NCBI GenBank assembly: GCA_009927835.1
Contig: RFMG01000156.1
Location: forward strand, 1 to 44,478
Origin: Verrucomicrobiota bacterium
Lineage (GTDB): Bacteria; Verrucomicrobiota; Verrucomicrobiia; Methylacidiphilales; Verrucolacustridaceae
DNA: 44,478 bases
Direction: 5' to 3'
In this document: piece after piece, positions 30,716 through 39,888 of the stretch
Layout of the letters: each line of letters starts with the position of its first letter
Position numbering within the stretch: the stretch's first letter is position 1
The notes under the pieces: generated by a model
What the model was told of the DNA's origin: nothing
The model's input: the letters and a program-made list of their open reading frames with translations, nothing else
Database searches by the model: none
Position numbers and translations under genes: made by a program

Positions 30716-31339
30716 ATGCGTTGGCGCGCGATCTTGCTGTTTGGTGCACCCGGTTCGGGAAAAGGGACACAGGGGAAAGTGCTGGGGACCATTCCCGCCT
30801 TTTGTCACATCTCCTGCGGGGATGTTTTTCGGGGGATGGATCTACGGACCCAGGTGGGCCAGGCCTTTCTCAAGTATTCGAGCGCGGGCCAACTGGTCCC
30901 GGATGAGGTTACCGTCGACCTATGGCGACAGCATATGGCCCATCTGGTCACCCTGGGCAAATTCAAACCGGAGATCGACCACCTTGTTCTGGATGGAATT
31001 CCCCGGAATCTGGAGCAGGCAAAATTACTGGAGAGTGATCTCAAGGTGGAGGCCCTCTTTCATCTTGTTTGTCACGACAAAGCGAAACTGGAGGACCGGT
31101 TAAAGCGTCGTGCCCTGCGGGACAACCGTCTGGATGATGCGAGTGACTCCGTCATACATGACCGTCTGGCGACCTACGAAAAAGAGACCAAGCCGGTTCT
31201 GGAGCACTACGGAAAAACGATTGTGAAGGAAATCGACGCAGAGCAGTTTCCGTTTGAGGTGACCCGCGACATTCTCAATCAAGTGCAGACGACCCAGGCG
31301 AGCAAGACAAAGCGGGCGTTGGCCGCGGCGGGCATCTAG
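30716..31339 (+). CDS. adk: Adenylate kinase-like nucleoside monophosphate kinase
   Basis: Kinase of 207 residues. LLFGAPGSGKGTQGKVL is the P-loop, HISCGDVFRGMD the NMP-binding start (usually STGDMLR), and LVLDGIPRNLEQAKLL corresponds to DGFPRTxxQA. RALRDNRLDDASDSVIHDRLATYEKETKPVLEHYG is the end of the fold. The LID domain is reduced to a few residues, as in short-form adenylate or UMP/CMP kinases, and the zinc knuckle is missing. GGAAAGAG directly precedes the ATG. The gene is 9 bp after the ATPase and 4 bp before fmt. Another NMP specificity cannot be excluded. Confidence 0.85.
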   Translation: MRWRAILLFGAPGSGKGTQGKVLGTIPAFCHISCGDVFRGMDLRTQVGQAFLKYSSAGQLVPDEVTVDLWRQHMAHLVTLGKFKPEIDHLVLDGIPRNLEQAKLLESDLKVEALFHLVCHDKAKLEDRLKRRALRDNRLDDASDSVIHDRLATYEKETKPVLEHYGKTIVKEIDAEQFPFEVTRDILNQVQTTQASKTKRALAAAGI

Positions 31340-31343
31340 TCGC

Positions 31344-32285
31344 GTGCGGGTGGTATTTGCAGGCACGGGGGAATTCGGGGTTCCCTGTTTGGAGGCGTTG
31401 GTGGGATCGGAGGATCATTTCGTGCTTTCGGTGATCACCCAACCGGATCGTCCTGCGGGCAGGGCACAAAAGGTGCTGGCTTCCCCGATCAAGCAGTGCG
31501 CTTTGCGACATCAGTTGACCGTGTTTCAGCCCGAGGACGTGAATTCCCCGAGCAGCCTGAGCCAGATCCGGTATCAAAAACCCGATTTGATGGTGGTGGT
31601 GGCCTACGGTCAGATTTTGAAAAAACCGCTCCTCGAGTTGCCGGAAATGGGATGTTGGAACGTCCATGCTTCGCTTTTGCCGAAGTATCGGGGTGCGTCC
31701 CCTATTGCGGCGGCCATCCGAGACCGTCAGAAACGAACCGGTGTGACGATCATGCAGATGAACGAGGGGCTGGATACGGGGGATATGCTGGGGAGGATCG
31801 CCACTAGGATCCGTCCGATGGAAACGACCGGGATGTTGCACGACCGGTTGGCGGGCAAGGCGGCCCCTCTTCTCCTGGAACTTCTGAAAAAAGCCAAAAA
31901 GGGGAAGTTACGGAGCGCGCGTCAGAACGGGGCCGAGGCCTCGCTCGCCCCGAGGATGAAGAAAGAGGACGGCAAGATCGACTGGAACAGGAGTCCGGAG
32001 GAAATTGAGGCTCATATTCGCGCCATGCAGCCGTGGCCGGGCTCGTATGCGTGGATTCCGGATGGGCAAGACCAGAAGATGCTGAAGGTGTTTGCGGTGA
32101 TCCTGTCTCGGCGGGCCAAAGGTAAGCCTGGGGAAATTGTGGAGGTGAATCCGCATGGGATTTTGGTCGCCGCAAAGAAAGGCGGGGTTCTTCTACGGGA
32201 GGTGCAGCTGGAGGGTCGGAAGCGGATGAGCGCGGTGGAGTATGCCCGGGGTGCGGGCTTGGTCGCGGGTGTCGTGATGGCCTGA
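31344..32285 (+). CDS. fmt: Methionyl-tRNA formyltransferase
   Basis: Enzyme of 313 residues that formylates initiator Met-tRNA using 10-formyltetrahydrofolate. MRVVFAGTGEFGVPCLEALVGSEDHFVLSVITQPDRPAGRAQK is the N-terminus. PDLMVVVAYGQILKKPLLELPEMGCWNVHASLLPKYRGASPIAAAI contains the catalytic Asn-His and the SLLPxYRGxxPI motif. Near residue 140 MQMNEGLDTGDML adds the conserved Asp. LAPRMKKEDGKIDWNRSPEEIEAHIRAMQPWPGSY marks the C-terminal domain. It starts with GTG at 31344, 4 bp after the adk-like gene. It ends 7 bp from the convergent transglycosylase gene. Confidence 0.96.
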   Translation: MRVVFAGTGEFGVPCLEALVGSEDHFVLSVITQPDRPAGRAQKVLASPIKQCALRHQLTVFQPEDVNSPSSLSQIRYQKPDLMVVVAYGQILKKPLLELPEMGCWNVHASLLPKYRGASPIAAAIRDRQKRTGVTIMQMNEGLDTGDMLGRIATRIRPMETTGMLHDRLAGKAAPLLLELLKKAKKGKLRSARQNGAEASLAPRMKKEDGKIDWNRSPEEIEAHIRAMQPWPGSYAWIPDGQDQKMLKVFAVILSRRAKGKPGEIVEVNPHGILVAAKKGGVLLREVQLEGRKRMSAVEYARGAGLVAGVVMA

Positions 32286-32292
32286 GAGTTCC

Positions 32293-32919
32293 CTACCTCC
32301 TCAGCCATTTCTCCTTTTGCAGAGCCAACTGGCGATTCAACGATTCCCAAGGCCCGGGGTCCTTCCCGGCGGCGTACAGGTCGGCCCGGCGGAGGATCGT
32401 GCGGATATATGTCTTGGTCGTCGGAAAATCCATCGCCTCGAGAAAATCCTTGGCGGTGAGGGTTGGATTTTCCTTGGCCCACCTCCTGGCATGGGTGATT
32501 CCTGCATTGTACTCGGCCAAGGCAAAAACTTCAGGGCGATCGGCGTTCGACCATCGTTTCATGGCTCGGGAAAGGTACCAGGATCCCGCGGCAAGGTTGG
32601 TTTGGGGATCGAAAAGATCGGTCTCCTGAAAGGAGCGGATCCTGTGGGCTTGGGCCCAATCCTGGCCTGCCCCCGGAGTGACCTGCATCAGTCCTCGCTC
32701 CCCCGCATTCCCCATGGCCCGCACCTCAAAATTACTTTCGCGCCACACAACCGCCCGAAGAAGGGGGAGGGGAAGGCCCGACTTTTCAGCCGCTTGAACG
32801 AGAAGGGGTTCGAGGGCTTGGGAACGCTGGATCTCGCCGAGCCAAGAGAGGGCGATGAGAAAGAGGGGGGCGAGAATCACAGCCAGTGCGGCGAGGATTC
32901 GTGGTCGGGCAAGAAGCAT
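32293..32919 (-). CDS. Lytic transglycosylase (SLT domain), membrane-anchored
   Basis: Murein lytic transglycosylase of 208 residues. Residues 9-27 form a hydrophobic anchor or signal, so it acts in the periplasm. The SLT domain shows KSGLPLPLLRAVVWRESNFEVRAMGNAGERGLMQVTPGAGQDWA, with the catalytic Glu in WRES and the GLMQV motif. NLAAGSWYLSRAMKRW and FALAEYNAGITHARRW complete the lysozyme-like fold (AYNAG motif). TACCCT lies 6 nt before the ATG at 32919, again a possible leaderless promoter. It is divergent from priA, with only 27 bp between start codons. Confidence 0.92.
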   Translation of the reverse strand: MLLARPRILAALAVILAPLFLIALSWLGEIQRSQALEPLLVQAAEKSGLPLPLLRAVVWRESNFEVRAMGNAGERGLMQVTPGAGQDWAQAHRIRSFQETDLFDPQTNLAAGSWYLSRAMKRWSNADRPEVFALAEYNAGITHARRWAKENPTLTAKDFLEAMDFPTTKTYIRTILRRADLYAAGKDPGPWESLNRQLALQKEKWLRR

Positions 32920-32925
32920 GGAAAA

Positions 32926-32931
32926 AGGGTA
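32926..32931 (-). promoter_or_regulatory. Candidate -10 of the lytic transglycosylase gene (leaderless)
   Basis: On the minus strand TACCCT ends 6 nt before the ATG at 32919. It matches the TANNNT hexamer spacing seen upstream of gcvP, msrBA, hupE, metG and the metal ATPase. Confidence 0.4.
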
Positions 32932-32946
32932 ACGTAAAGGGTGGGA

Positions 32947-35235
32947 ATGGAAAGGCGGTCAAAACTTGCCTCGCGTGTAAAAAGAGAGCAGAGCCATGGG
33001 GTGGAATATCCGCAGTTTGTCAAAGTAGCGCCCGAGTTGGGGTTGGATCGTCTGTTTGATTATGGAATTCCGCAACGTCTTCAGGGTCGGATCGGGCTGG
33101 GACAACGACTGAGAGTGCCTTGGGGCAAAAGGAGCATCATGGCGTATGCGGTGGAATTTCCCCTGGTTCCCGAAGTGGAACAGGTCAAGGATGTGGAGGA
33201 GGTGGCTGGGGAGAAACCGCTGATTCCTGCGGGATTATGTCAGCTGGCACGATGGATGGCGGATTACTATGCCTGTGACTTGGGTTCGGCCCTCCGAACG
33301 ATTTTACCGGGTCCTGTCCGATCCCATGAAGGCGGGGGGAAGATGGCATGGTGGATTTCCCCCGTGGCTGGTAGGGACGAATTGGCACGGAGGATCCTCC
33401 GGGGGGCAAAAGCCCAGGAACGAGCGTGGCAGCATCTTTTGCGCTGTGGCGGTGGGTGGCAGACGGCTCTGGTAAAAGAGTCAGGGGCAGGAACCGCGGT
33501 TTGGCGGGCGTTGGTGGATCGGGGTTTGGCGGAGCGAAGCGAGAGACGGTGGGTGCGTGGCGAGGAGACGCCGGAGGGGGGCTGGCCTGGCACGGAAGTG
33601 CGGCCTGAGTTGGGCAGTGAGCAGAGGGAGGCGATGATGGCATGGGAGGAGGAGCGGAAAAAAGAGGGAGCGGGTGTTCCGATTCTTTTGGAGGGAGTGA
33701 CCGGAAGCGGAAAAACGGAAATCTATTTGCGGGCCATGGAGGAGGTTTTGATGGAGGGAAAAAACGTGATCATTCTCGTCCCTGAAATTTCCCTCACCCC
33801 TCAAACCGTGGCACGATTCCGCGGTCGTCTGGCCGGGAGGAGGATCCGACTGTCCGTTCTTCACAGTGGACAGACCGTGGCAGAAAGAAGGGAGTCATGG
33901 CATGAGATCCGGGAGGGGAGGGCGAGAGTGGTGATTGGTGCCCGCTCGGCCCTCTTCGCCCCTCTGGAGAATCTGGGGTTGATCGTGGTCGATGAGGAGC
34001 ACGATGGAGGGTACAAGCAGGCAGAGGCGCCGCGTTATCAGGCACGCGATTTGGCTGTCGTGAGGGGCAGGATGGAGGGAGCTCCTGTGATTTTGGGGAG
34101 CGCAACCCCTTGTTTGGAGAGCGGGTGGAACGCAGACCGGGGAAAATATCGCAGAGTCCGACTGACGCAACGGGTGGATGGGGCGAAATTACCCAAAGTC
34201 CACATCGTCGATTTAAGAAAAGAGGAAAAGCCCTCGGGGGGCGGACCCCTCCTTCTTTCCCAAGAGCTCGTGACGGCACTGCGGAGTCGACGTGAGAAGG
34301 GGGAGCAGAGCCTGGTTCTGCTGAATCGGCGGGGGTATGCCCCAAGCGTGCAGTGCCCCCATTGCGGAAAAGTGGAGGAGTGCGACCGGTGTGCGGTTCC
34401 CATGACGTATCACCGGTTGGACGGAAAGTTGCGTTGCCATTTCTGTGATGCAGACCGTCCCTCTCCGGCCCGCTGCCGGGAGTGTGGGTCTCCGGTGTTG
34501 CGATACACGGGGGCTGGCACAGAGCGTCTGGAGGAGGGGGTGACGGAGAGCCTCCCGAAAGTCAGGTTGACCCGGATGGATTCGGACAGCATGAAGGCGA
34601 GGGGGGCCCATGCCAGGGCATTGGGCGAGTTTCGGGAGGGAAGGACCGACATTCTCTTGGGCACCCAGATGATCGCGAAAGGACTGCATTTTCCGAATGT
34701 GACCTGCGTCGGAGTGGTTGGAATCGACGGGGCGCTGAATTTGCCCGATTTCCGGGCCTCGGAGCGGGTTTTTCAGCTTTTGGTGCAAGTGGCGGGGCGG
34801 GCCGGGCGAGGAGAGGTGGCGGGAGAGGTGTTCGTGCAAACGTACACCCCTTTTCATCCGGCGATTCAGTTTGCCCGACACCATGATGTGGATGGCTTTC
34901 GCGAGCAGGAGTTGGAGCACCGGAAAGCCCATGGATACCCCCCTTTTCGCCGTGCGATTCTTCTCTCGTTTTCGGGATCCAGCGAGGCCCAGACCCTTGC
35001 CTCGGCGGAGCATGTGGTGAAAAAACTTCGGTCGGCTTGGGGAGACAAAGTGGAGGTGCCCGATCCGAGCCCCGCGCCGATCGCGCGCGTGGAGGGCAAA
35101 TTCCGCTTCCATGTTTTTCTTCTTGTCGACAGGGGGGTCGCGATCCTGGGAGACCTGAAGAGGGAGGTGTTGGCTCCGAAGTGGCCGAGCGGGTTGAAAG
35201 TATCGGTCGACGTGGACCCACAGGACCTTCTTTAG
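32947..35235 (+). CDS. priA: Primosomal replication-restart helicase PriA
   Basis: Superfamily 2 DNA helicase of about 762 residues that reloads the replisome at stalled forks. The N-terminal DNA-binding domain begins FVKVAPELGLDRLFDYGIP. Helicase motifs follow: LLEGVTGSGKTEIYLRA (Walker A), LVPEISLTPQT, VVIGARSALFAPLENLGLIVVDEEHDGGYKQ (DEEH box), VILGSATPCLES, and DILLGTQMIAKGLHFPNVTCVGVV. Between them lie the zinc-binding cysteines CPHCGKVEECDRC, CHFCDAD and CRECG (eight Cys). QLLVQVAGRAGRGEVAGEVFVQTY is motif VI. ATG at 32947 is my choice; GTG at 32941 and 33001 are alternatives. metG follows after 36 bp. Confidence 0.95.
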   Translation: MERRSKLASRVKREQSHGVEYPQFVKVAPELGLDRLFDYGIPQRLQGRIGLGQRLRVPWGKRSIMAYAVEFPLVPEVEQVKDVEEVAGEKPLIPAGLCQLARWMADYYACDLGSALRTILPGPVRSHEGGGKMAWWISPVAGRDELARRILRGAKAQERAWQHLLRCGGGWQTALVKESGAGTAVWRALVDRGLAERSERRWVRGEETPEGGWPGTEVRPELGSEQREAMMAWEEERKKEGAGVPILLEGVTGSGKTEIYLRAMEEVLMEGKNVIILVPEISLTPQTVARFRGRLAGRRIRLSVLHSGQTVAERRESWHEIREGRARVVIGARSALFAPLENLGLIVVDEEHDGGYKQAEAPRYQARDLAVVRGRMEGAPVILGSATPCLESGWNADRGKYRRVRLTQRVDGAKLPKVHIVDLRKEEKPSGGGPLLLSQELVTALRSRREKGEQSLVLLNRRGYAPSVQCPHCGKVEECDRCAVPMTYHRLDGKLRCHFCDADRPSPARCRECGSPVLRYTGAGTERLEEGVTESLPKVRLTRMDSDSMKARGAHARALGEFREGRTDILLGTQMIAKGLHFPNVTCVGVVGIDGALNLPDFRASERVFQLLVQVAGRAGRGEVAGEVFVQTYTPFHPAIQFARHHDVDGFREQELEHRKAHGYPPFRRAILLSFSGSSEAQTLASAEHVVKKLRSAWGDKVEVPDPSPAPIARVEGKFRFHVFLLVDRGVAILGDLKREVLAPKWPSGLKVSVDVDPQDLL

Positions 35236-35258
35236 ATCGAAACTTTTCCTGGCTCTGA

Positions 35259-35264
35259 TAGGTT
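35259..35264 (+). promoter_or_regulatory. Candidate -10 of metG (leaderless)
   Basis: TAGGTT lies 7 nt before the ATG at 35272. The same hexamer serves as the -10 of the tig promoter. No convincing -35 is visible, so co-transcription with priA is the alternative. Confidence 0.4.
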
Positions 35265-35271
35265 GTCTTGG

Positions 35272-36819
35272 ATGGAACGTCTTTTCCTCACCACGGCGAT
35301 CGACTACGCAAACGCCAGGCCTCACCTGGGGCATGCGTATGAAAAGGTGCTGACGGACGCCTTGGCCCGTTTTGCCCGCCGCAGAGGGGAGGATGTCCGC
35401 TTTTTGAGCGGACTGGATGAGCACGGGCAGAAAGTCCAGCAGAGCGCAGGAAAAGCAGGCAAGAGTCCCCAGGAGTTTGTTGACGACATAAGCGTGCATT
35501 TTCTCGGTCTGTGGAGAGATCTTCGGGTCGAGCCGGATGATTATTTGCGAACAACAGAAGTCCGGCACAAAAAACTGGTGCAGGAGGTTTTGTCCCTTCT
35601 TTACGAGAAGGGGGATATCATCCGGGGGACCTTTCAAGGGTTTTACAGCGTTCGGGCCGAGCAGTTTCTGACGGAAAAAGAGAGGCTGCCGGATGGTTCG
35701 TGGCCTGAAATTTACGGGGAAGTGGTCGAGCTGACGGAGGAGAACTACTTTTTCAAGCTGTCGAAATATCAGGACTGGTTGAGGGAACTTTTGCAAAAAC
35801 AACCCAGCCTGATTTTCCCGGAATTCCGAAGCAAAGAGGTGTTGGGAGCCCTCGAAAAGCCGTTGCCGGATCTTTGTATTTCCCGGCCCAAAGCACGTTT
35901 GGCTTGGGGCATTCCGCTGCCTTTTGACGAAACCCAGGTCACCTATGTGTGGTTCGATGCCCTTTTGAACTACGTCACCGGGGCAGGGAGCGGGCAAGGG
36001 AGGATCGGGGAGTGGAGTCCGGCGGTGCATGTCATTGGAAAAGACATTCTCGTTCCCGCCCATGGAATCTATTGGCCGTGCATGCTGAAGGCGCTGGGTC
36101 TTCCCCTTTTCAAAAAACTTCTGGTACACGGATTCTGGACCCGAAAGAGCGAAAAACTGAGCAAGTCCACCGGCAACATCGTTGACCCGAGGGAGCTCGC
36201 GGAAAAATACGGGGCCGACTCCTTCCGGTACTATGTTTTGCGTGAGATGGCGTTGGGACACGATGCGGACTTTGATGAGGAATCGCTGGCGGCACGCCGC
36301 AAAGGCGAGTTGGCTCATGAGCTTGGGAATCTGTTGCAGCGGGCCGGTTCGATGATCGGACGGTACCGCGATGGCAAGATCCCTGCTGCGGCGCAACCTG
36401 ACGCCATGTCCGAGGCTTTCCGGGCCACGGTGCTGGGAGCCCTGAAAAAGTGGGATGAGCTGATGCAGAAATACCAGATTCACCTCGCCCTGGGAGAGCT
36501 CTGGAAAGGGGTGCAGGCTGGCAACCAGATGATCGAGGCGAGGGCTCCTTGGAAGCTGGCCAAGGATCCAGCGAAGTCGGCGGAGTTGGATGCCACTCTG
36601 GCGGATGCGATGGCGGTTCTCGAACTTGTCCTCGAGGAGGTGGAGTGTGTCATCCCCCGCACGGCCTCGGCCGGCCTGATCCAGTTGGGGTTGCCGGGCA
36701 AAGTGACCCGTCGTCCCGCAGATTGGCCCCAATGGCCGGCGCATCAGGCCGGTCGTGTTCTTGGATCGATCGAGCCGCTCTTCCCTTTGCTGGAGGACGA
36801 GAAGCCCAAAAGTTCATGA
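35272..36819 (+). CDS. metG: Methionyl-tRNA synthetase
   Basis: Class I aminoacyl-tRNA synthetase of 515 residues charging tRNA-Met. The HIGH-type motif is PHLGHAYE, the KMSKS-type motif EKLSKSTGN, and [18 protein letters not shown] is the typical early segment. [32 protein letters not shown] and the helical anticodon domain ([17 protein letters not shown]...APWKLAKD) follow. It is the short form: no zinc cysteine cluster is seen and the C-terminal tRNA-binding/dimer domain is absent. ATG at 35272 is preferred to TTG at 35263, as it starts the conserved [11 protein letters not shown]. Confidence 0.96.
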   Translation: MERLFLTTAIDYANARPHLGHAYEKVLTDALARFARRRGEDVRFLSGLDEHGQKVQQSAGKAGKSPQEFVDDISVHFLGLWRDLRVEPDDYLRTTEVRHKKLVQEVLSLLYEKGDIIRGTFQGFYSVRAEQFLTEKERLPDGSWPEIYGEVVELTEENYFFKLSKYQDWLRELLQKQPSLIFPEFRSKEVLGALEKPLPDLCISRPKARLAWGIPLPFDETQVTYVWFDALLNYVTGAGSGQGRIGEWSPAVHVIGKDILVPAHGIYWPCMLKALGLPLFKKLLVHGFWTRKSEKLSKSTGNIVDPRELAEKYGADSFRYYVLREMALGHDADFDEESLAARRKGELAHELGNLLQRAGSMIGRYRDGKIPAAAQPDAMSEAFRATVLGALKKWDELMQKYQIHLALGELWKGVQAGNQMIEARAPWKLAKDPAKSAELDATLADAMAVLELVLEEVECVIPRTASAGLIQLGLPGKVTRRPADWPQWPAHQAGRVLGSIEPLFPLLEDEKPKSS

Positions 36820-36883
36820 CACGGCGGGCGATTGCACGCGGTTCCCGGGTAGGGCATTTTATCGCTTCGAAAGATATCCACCG

Positions 36884-37744
36884 ATGAGCAAAAAAGAGTA
36901 TTCCCATCCCGAGACACTGGTCGAAACCGGCTGGCTGGCCGATCATCTCCATGACCCGGGGATCCGTGTGGTGGAAAGCAATGAGGACGTGCTTTTGTAC
37001 GACACGGGACATATCGCGGGAGCCGTCCATATTGACTGGAGGAGGGATCTGCAGGATCCCCTCGTACGCGACTACATCACCCCCCAAGCCTTCGCGGAGT
37101 TATGTGGGCGGAATGGGATCACCCCGGACACCACGGTGATTTTTTATGGCGATAAATCGAACTGGTGGGCCTGTTACGCCCTTTGGGCGTTTCGCCTTTT
37201 TGGCCACACCAAGGTGAGAATATTGAACGGGGGACGGGACAAGTGGGTGGGGGAAAAAAGGGCCTTAACCCGCGAAAAGGTGAAGGTCCCGGCGGTGAAC
37301 TATCCGGTGCCCCCGCGCAGGTTGGATTCGGAGATCCGGGCTTTTTATGAGGATGCCCTCGCCTTCAGCCAAAAAAAACTGCCCTTGATCGATGTTCGAT
37401 CCCCCGGCGAGTTCAAGGGGGAGGTCACCCATATGCCCGAGTATCCTCAGGAGGGGGTTCTCCGGGGCGGCCATATCCCAGGTGCGCGGAGTGTTCCCTG
37501 GAAAACGGCGGTGAAGGAGGATGGAACGTTTAAGTCGGCTGAGGAGCTGGAAAAAATCTACGTGGAGGGTTGTTCCATGGCTCCTGATTCGGAGGTGATC
37601 GCCTACTGCCGGATCGGGGAGCGTTCGAGCCACACGTGGTTTGTTCTCACTTATTTGCTGGGAAGAAAGAAGGTGCGAAATTACGACGGTTCCTGGACGG
37701 AGTGGGGGAACCGGGTGCGGGCGCCGATCGAACGCTCGAACTGA
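36884..37744 (+). CDS. Sulfurtransferase (two-domain rhodanese)
   Basis: Tandem rhodanese of 286 residues that moves sulfane sulfur from thiosulfate or 3-mercaptopyruvate to thiol acceptors. The inactive N-terminal domain includes [20 protein letters not shown] and [33 protein letters not shown]. The second domain has [25 protein letters not shown] and the active loop [13 protein letters not shown], with the persulfide-forming Cys followed by RIGER, a thiosulfate-type loop. [10 protein letters not shown] closes it. ATG at 36884 is chosen. It could supply sulfur for the carrier protein at 9514, though it is 27 kb away. Confidence 0.9.
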   Translation: MSKKEYSHPETLVETGWLADHLHDPGIRVVESNEDVLLYDTGHIAGAVHIDWRRDLQDPLVRDYITPQAFAELCGRNGITPDTTVIFYGDKSNWWACYALWAFRLFGHTKVRILNGGRDKWVGEKRALTREKVKVPAVNYPVPPRRLDSEIRAFYEDALAFSQKKLPLIDVRSPGEFKGEVTHMPEYPQEGVLRGGHIPGARSVPWKTAVKEDGTFKSAEELEKIYVEGCSMAPDSEVIAYCRIGERSSHTWFVLTYLLGRKKVRNYDGSWTEWGNRVRAPIERSN

Positions 37745-37746
37745 GG

Positions 37747-38778
37747 TTACGGATTTCCGCTGGGTGGAGTGGCGGGGGCAGGAGGGGTGGCGGAGCTGGG
37801 AGATGCGGGTTGATAGTCGGTCATTTGGCTGACCTGTCTTTGGGCCATGCGATAACCCATGATATTCAGGTCGAAGCTCATGAAAAAATTCGAAGGCACG
37901 GGGATATTGAGAGAGGGAAGCTCAGACGTTTCATAGGAAAAATCCATCCCCTTCATGGAAGCCAGGAACCAGGCCACATCCACCTCCTCGGTCAGTTTGC
38001 CCTTGGTCTGGATGATGCTGAAATCGTTCTGATCGATCCAGATCGTGCCACCGACCTTGTTGATGACTTTTTCCTCGCGTGAGGAAAAGGGTTGGTCGGG
38101 TTTCGGGGAGAATTTGATCACGAAGCAGGGGCGGTTTCGGAGGGTCTCATCCGCCATCCGGGAGTATTTGAAGCGCGGGGCAATCTTGCCCATATCGAGC
38201 ATGGCGTTCACCTTTTTTGCATCCTCCACGTCCTTGTTGTCGTCATCATCATCATCCGAATTCTTCTTTTTCGATTGTATGCCCCGACCCCCGGTGGCTC
38301 CTGCATAGGTGGTTTTGCCTGAGTTGTCGTCACCGCCCTTCGAGTCATCATTGAAATCGGCGCTAAAGGTGATGTCTTTGCCCGGCTTGATCTTTGCGGT
38401 GACCGTCTTGGTTTTGTCTGGGATGACTTTGTTGTCGTCATCGAGCCGCTGGGTCACCAGTTTGAGCTGGTAGGTATATTCTTCCCGGAGTTCACGCAGC
38501 TCCTCGTCGCGACGAATGGCATTTTTGATGATCTGATCCACCGTGATGTCGCTGGGGGATGCCGCGGGGGGCGGGGGTGTGGTAGGCGTGGGCTGAGGCT
38601 GCGAATTCTCCTGCTGGACCGGAACTGCCTTGGCCACGGGCTCGTTATTGATCTCGTTATCGCACGTGGTCTGGAAGGTGGGACTCAGTTTTGGGTCTCG
38701 GGAGTTGACCTGCGCAAACAGGGTCGCTCCGGTGACAAAACCCAGAGCCAAAGAAAGGATAAGTTTGCGCAATTTCAT
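37747..38778 (-). CDS. Exported acidic protein, possibly LolA-like fold, unknown function
   Basis: Protein of 343 residues with a signal peptide (MKLRKLILSLALGFVTGATLFAQ). A Pro/Gln-rich linker follows (about residues 50-75), then the segment VDQIIKNAIRRDEELRELREEYTYQLK. An acidic low-complexity stretch contains a run of Asp (NSDDDDDDNKDVED), then RPCFVIKFSPKPDQPFSSREEKVINKVGGTIWIDQNDFSIIQTKGKL. That last part resembles the strand pattern of outer-membrane lipoprotein-sorting (LolA-type) folds, but the similarity is weak. A Pro/Ser tail ends the protein. I know no family. The start is only 22 bp from the divergent aminotransferase start. AGGGGA precedes the ATG at 38778. Confidence 0.75.
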   Translation of the reverse strand: MKLRKLILSLALGFVTGATLFAQVNSRDPKLSPTFQTTCDNEINNEPVAKAVPVQQENSQPQPTPTTPPPPAASPSDITVDQIIKNAIRRDEELRELREEYTYQLKLVTQRLDDDNKVIPDKTKTVTAKIKPGKDITFSADFNDDSKGGDDNSGKTTYAGATGGRGIQSKKKNSDDDDDDNKDVEDAKKVNAMLDMGKIAPRFKYSRMADETLRNRPCFVIKFSPKPDQPFSSREEKVINKVGGTIWIDQNDFSIIQTKGKLTEEVDVAWFLASMKGMDFSYETSELPSLNIPVPSNFFMSFDLNIMGYRMAQRQVSQMTDYQPASPSSATPPAPATPPSGNP

Positions 38779-38800
38779 CGTTCCCCTATTTACCCTAATT

Positions 38801-39883
38801 ATGTCCCACATCAAATTATATATCCCCGGCCCTGTCGAGATTTCTCCTTCCGTTCTGCGCGCATTCGCCACTCCGATGATCGGTCACCGCGGCAAGGGGT
38901 TTCAGGAGCTGTATGCGAGAGTGCAGCCCGGGCTGCGGCAGTTATTCCAGACGCAACAGCCTGTCTTTTTGGGCACGGGATCGGCCTGGTCGGTCATGGA
39001 GGCGGCCATCCGAAATCTGGTGCAAAAAAAGGTGCTGGTGTGCATGAACGGGGCTTTTTCCGACAAGTGGTTTGATGTGGCCCAGAAGTGCGGCAAGGAG
39101 GCGGGCAAGGTGCAGGTGGAGTGGGGGCAAGCAATCAAACCCGAGATGATTGAAAGAGAGCTCTCCAAGGGAGGGTATGATGCCCTGACCTTGATCCATC
39201 ACGAGACCTCGACCGGGGTCCTGAGTCCGCTGGTCGACATTGCGAAGCTGGTCCGGACAAAATTTCCCGATGTGATGCTTATCACCGACACGGTCTCCTC
39301 CTTCAGCGTGATGCCCATCCCCTTTGATGAGCTGGGGCTGGATGTGATGTTGTGCGGGACACAAAAGGCTTTGGCGCTGCCCCCCGGGGCCGCTCTTTTT
39401 TCCGTGAGCGAGAGGGCGTATGCCAGGTCCGAAAAGGTCAAGGACCGCGGTTACTACTATGACTTTCATGAGTTCCGGAAGCAGGCGGAGAGCAACATGA
39501 CCCCCTGTACCCCCTCCATTTCCCATCTTTATGCGTTGGAGGTGAAGTTGGCGGAGATTGCGAAAGAGGGAATCGCGCAAAGGCACGAACGCCATCGGAA
39601 GAATGCGGAGCGGGGGAGGGCGTGGTTGGCGGCAAACGGTTTTGAGGTGTTTCCTGAAAAGGGCTATGAATCGCTCAGCCTGACGTGTGGAAAAAATACG
39701 CGAAAGGTGGATGTGGCCAAGTGGATCGCATGGCTGAAGGAGACCCACGGGGCGATTTTTGACGGCGGGTACGGCAAGATGAAGGGTCTCAACTTCCGAG
39801 TTTCCCACATGGGGGATGAAACGGAGAAGGGGATGGAGGAGTTGTGGGGTCGCCTTGCGGAGGGATTGAAGAAAATCAGCTAA
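38801..39883 (+). CDS. Class V PLP-dependent aminotransferase (alanine-glyoxylate/serine-pyruvate type)
   Basis: Enzyme of 360 residues. YIPGPVEISPSVLRAFATPMIGHRGKGFQELY is the standard beginning of the alanine-glyoxylate/serine-pyruvate/phosphoserine-like group. FLGTGSAWSVMEAAIRNL provides the PLP phosphate loop, HHETSTGVLSPL and LITDTVSSFSVMPI carry the PLP-ring Asp, and LCGTQKALALPPGAAL has the Schiff-base Lys. FRVSHMGDETEKGMEELWGRLAEGL ends it. It probably interconverts glyoxylate/glycine and serine/alanine-type pairs, which would connect with glycine cleavage (gcvP at 25421-28335). ATG at 38801. Confidence 0.9.
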   Translation: MSHIKLYIPGPVEISPSVLRAFATPMIGHRGKGFQELYARVQPGLRQLFQTQQPVFLGTGSAWSVMEAAIRNLVQKKVLVCMNGAFSDKWFDVAQKCGKEAGKVQVEWGQAIKPEMIERELSKGGYDALTLIHHETSTGVLSPLVDIAKLVRTKFPDVMLITDTVSSFSVMPIPFDELGLDVMLCGTQKALALPPGAALFSVSERAYARSEKVKDRGYYYDFHEFRKQAESNMTPCTPSISHLYALEVKLAEIAKEGIAQRHERHRKNAERGRAWLAANGFEVFPEKGYESLSLTCGKNTRKVDVAKWIAWLKETHGAIFDGGYGKMKGLNFRVSHMGDETEKGMEELWGRLAEGLKKIS

Positions 39884-39888
39884 AGACC

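Noticed and set aside
34213..36744. 843-codon open frame on the minus strand across priA and metG
   Set aside because: It is antisense to two confidently identified genes and shows no domain or signal of its own.
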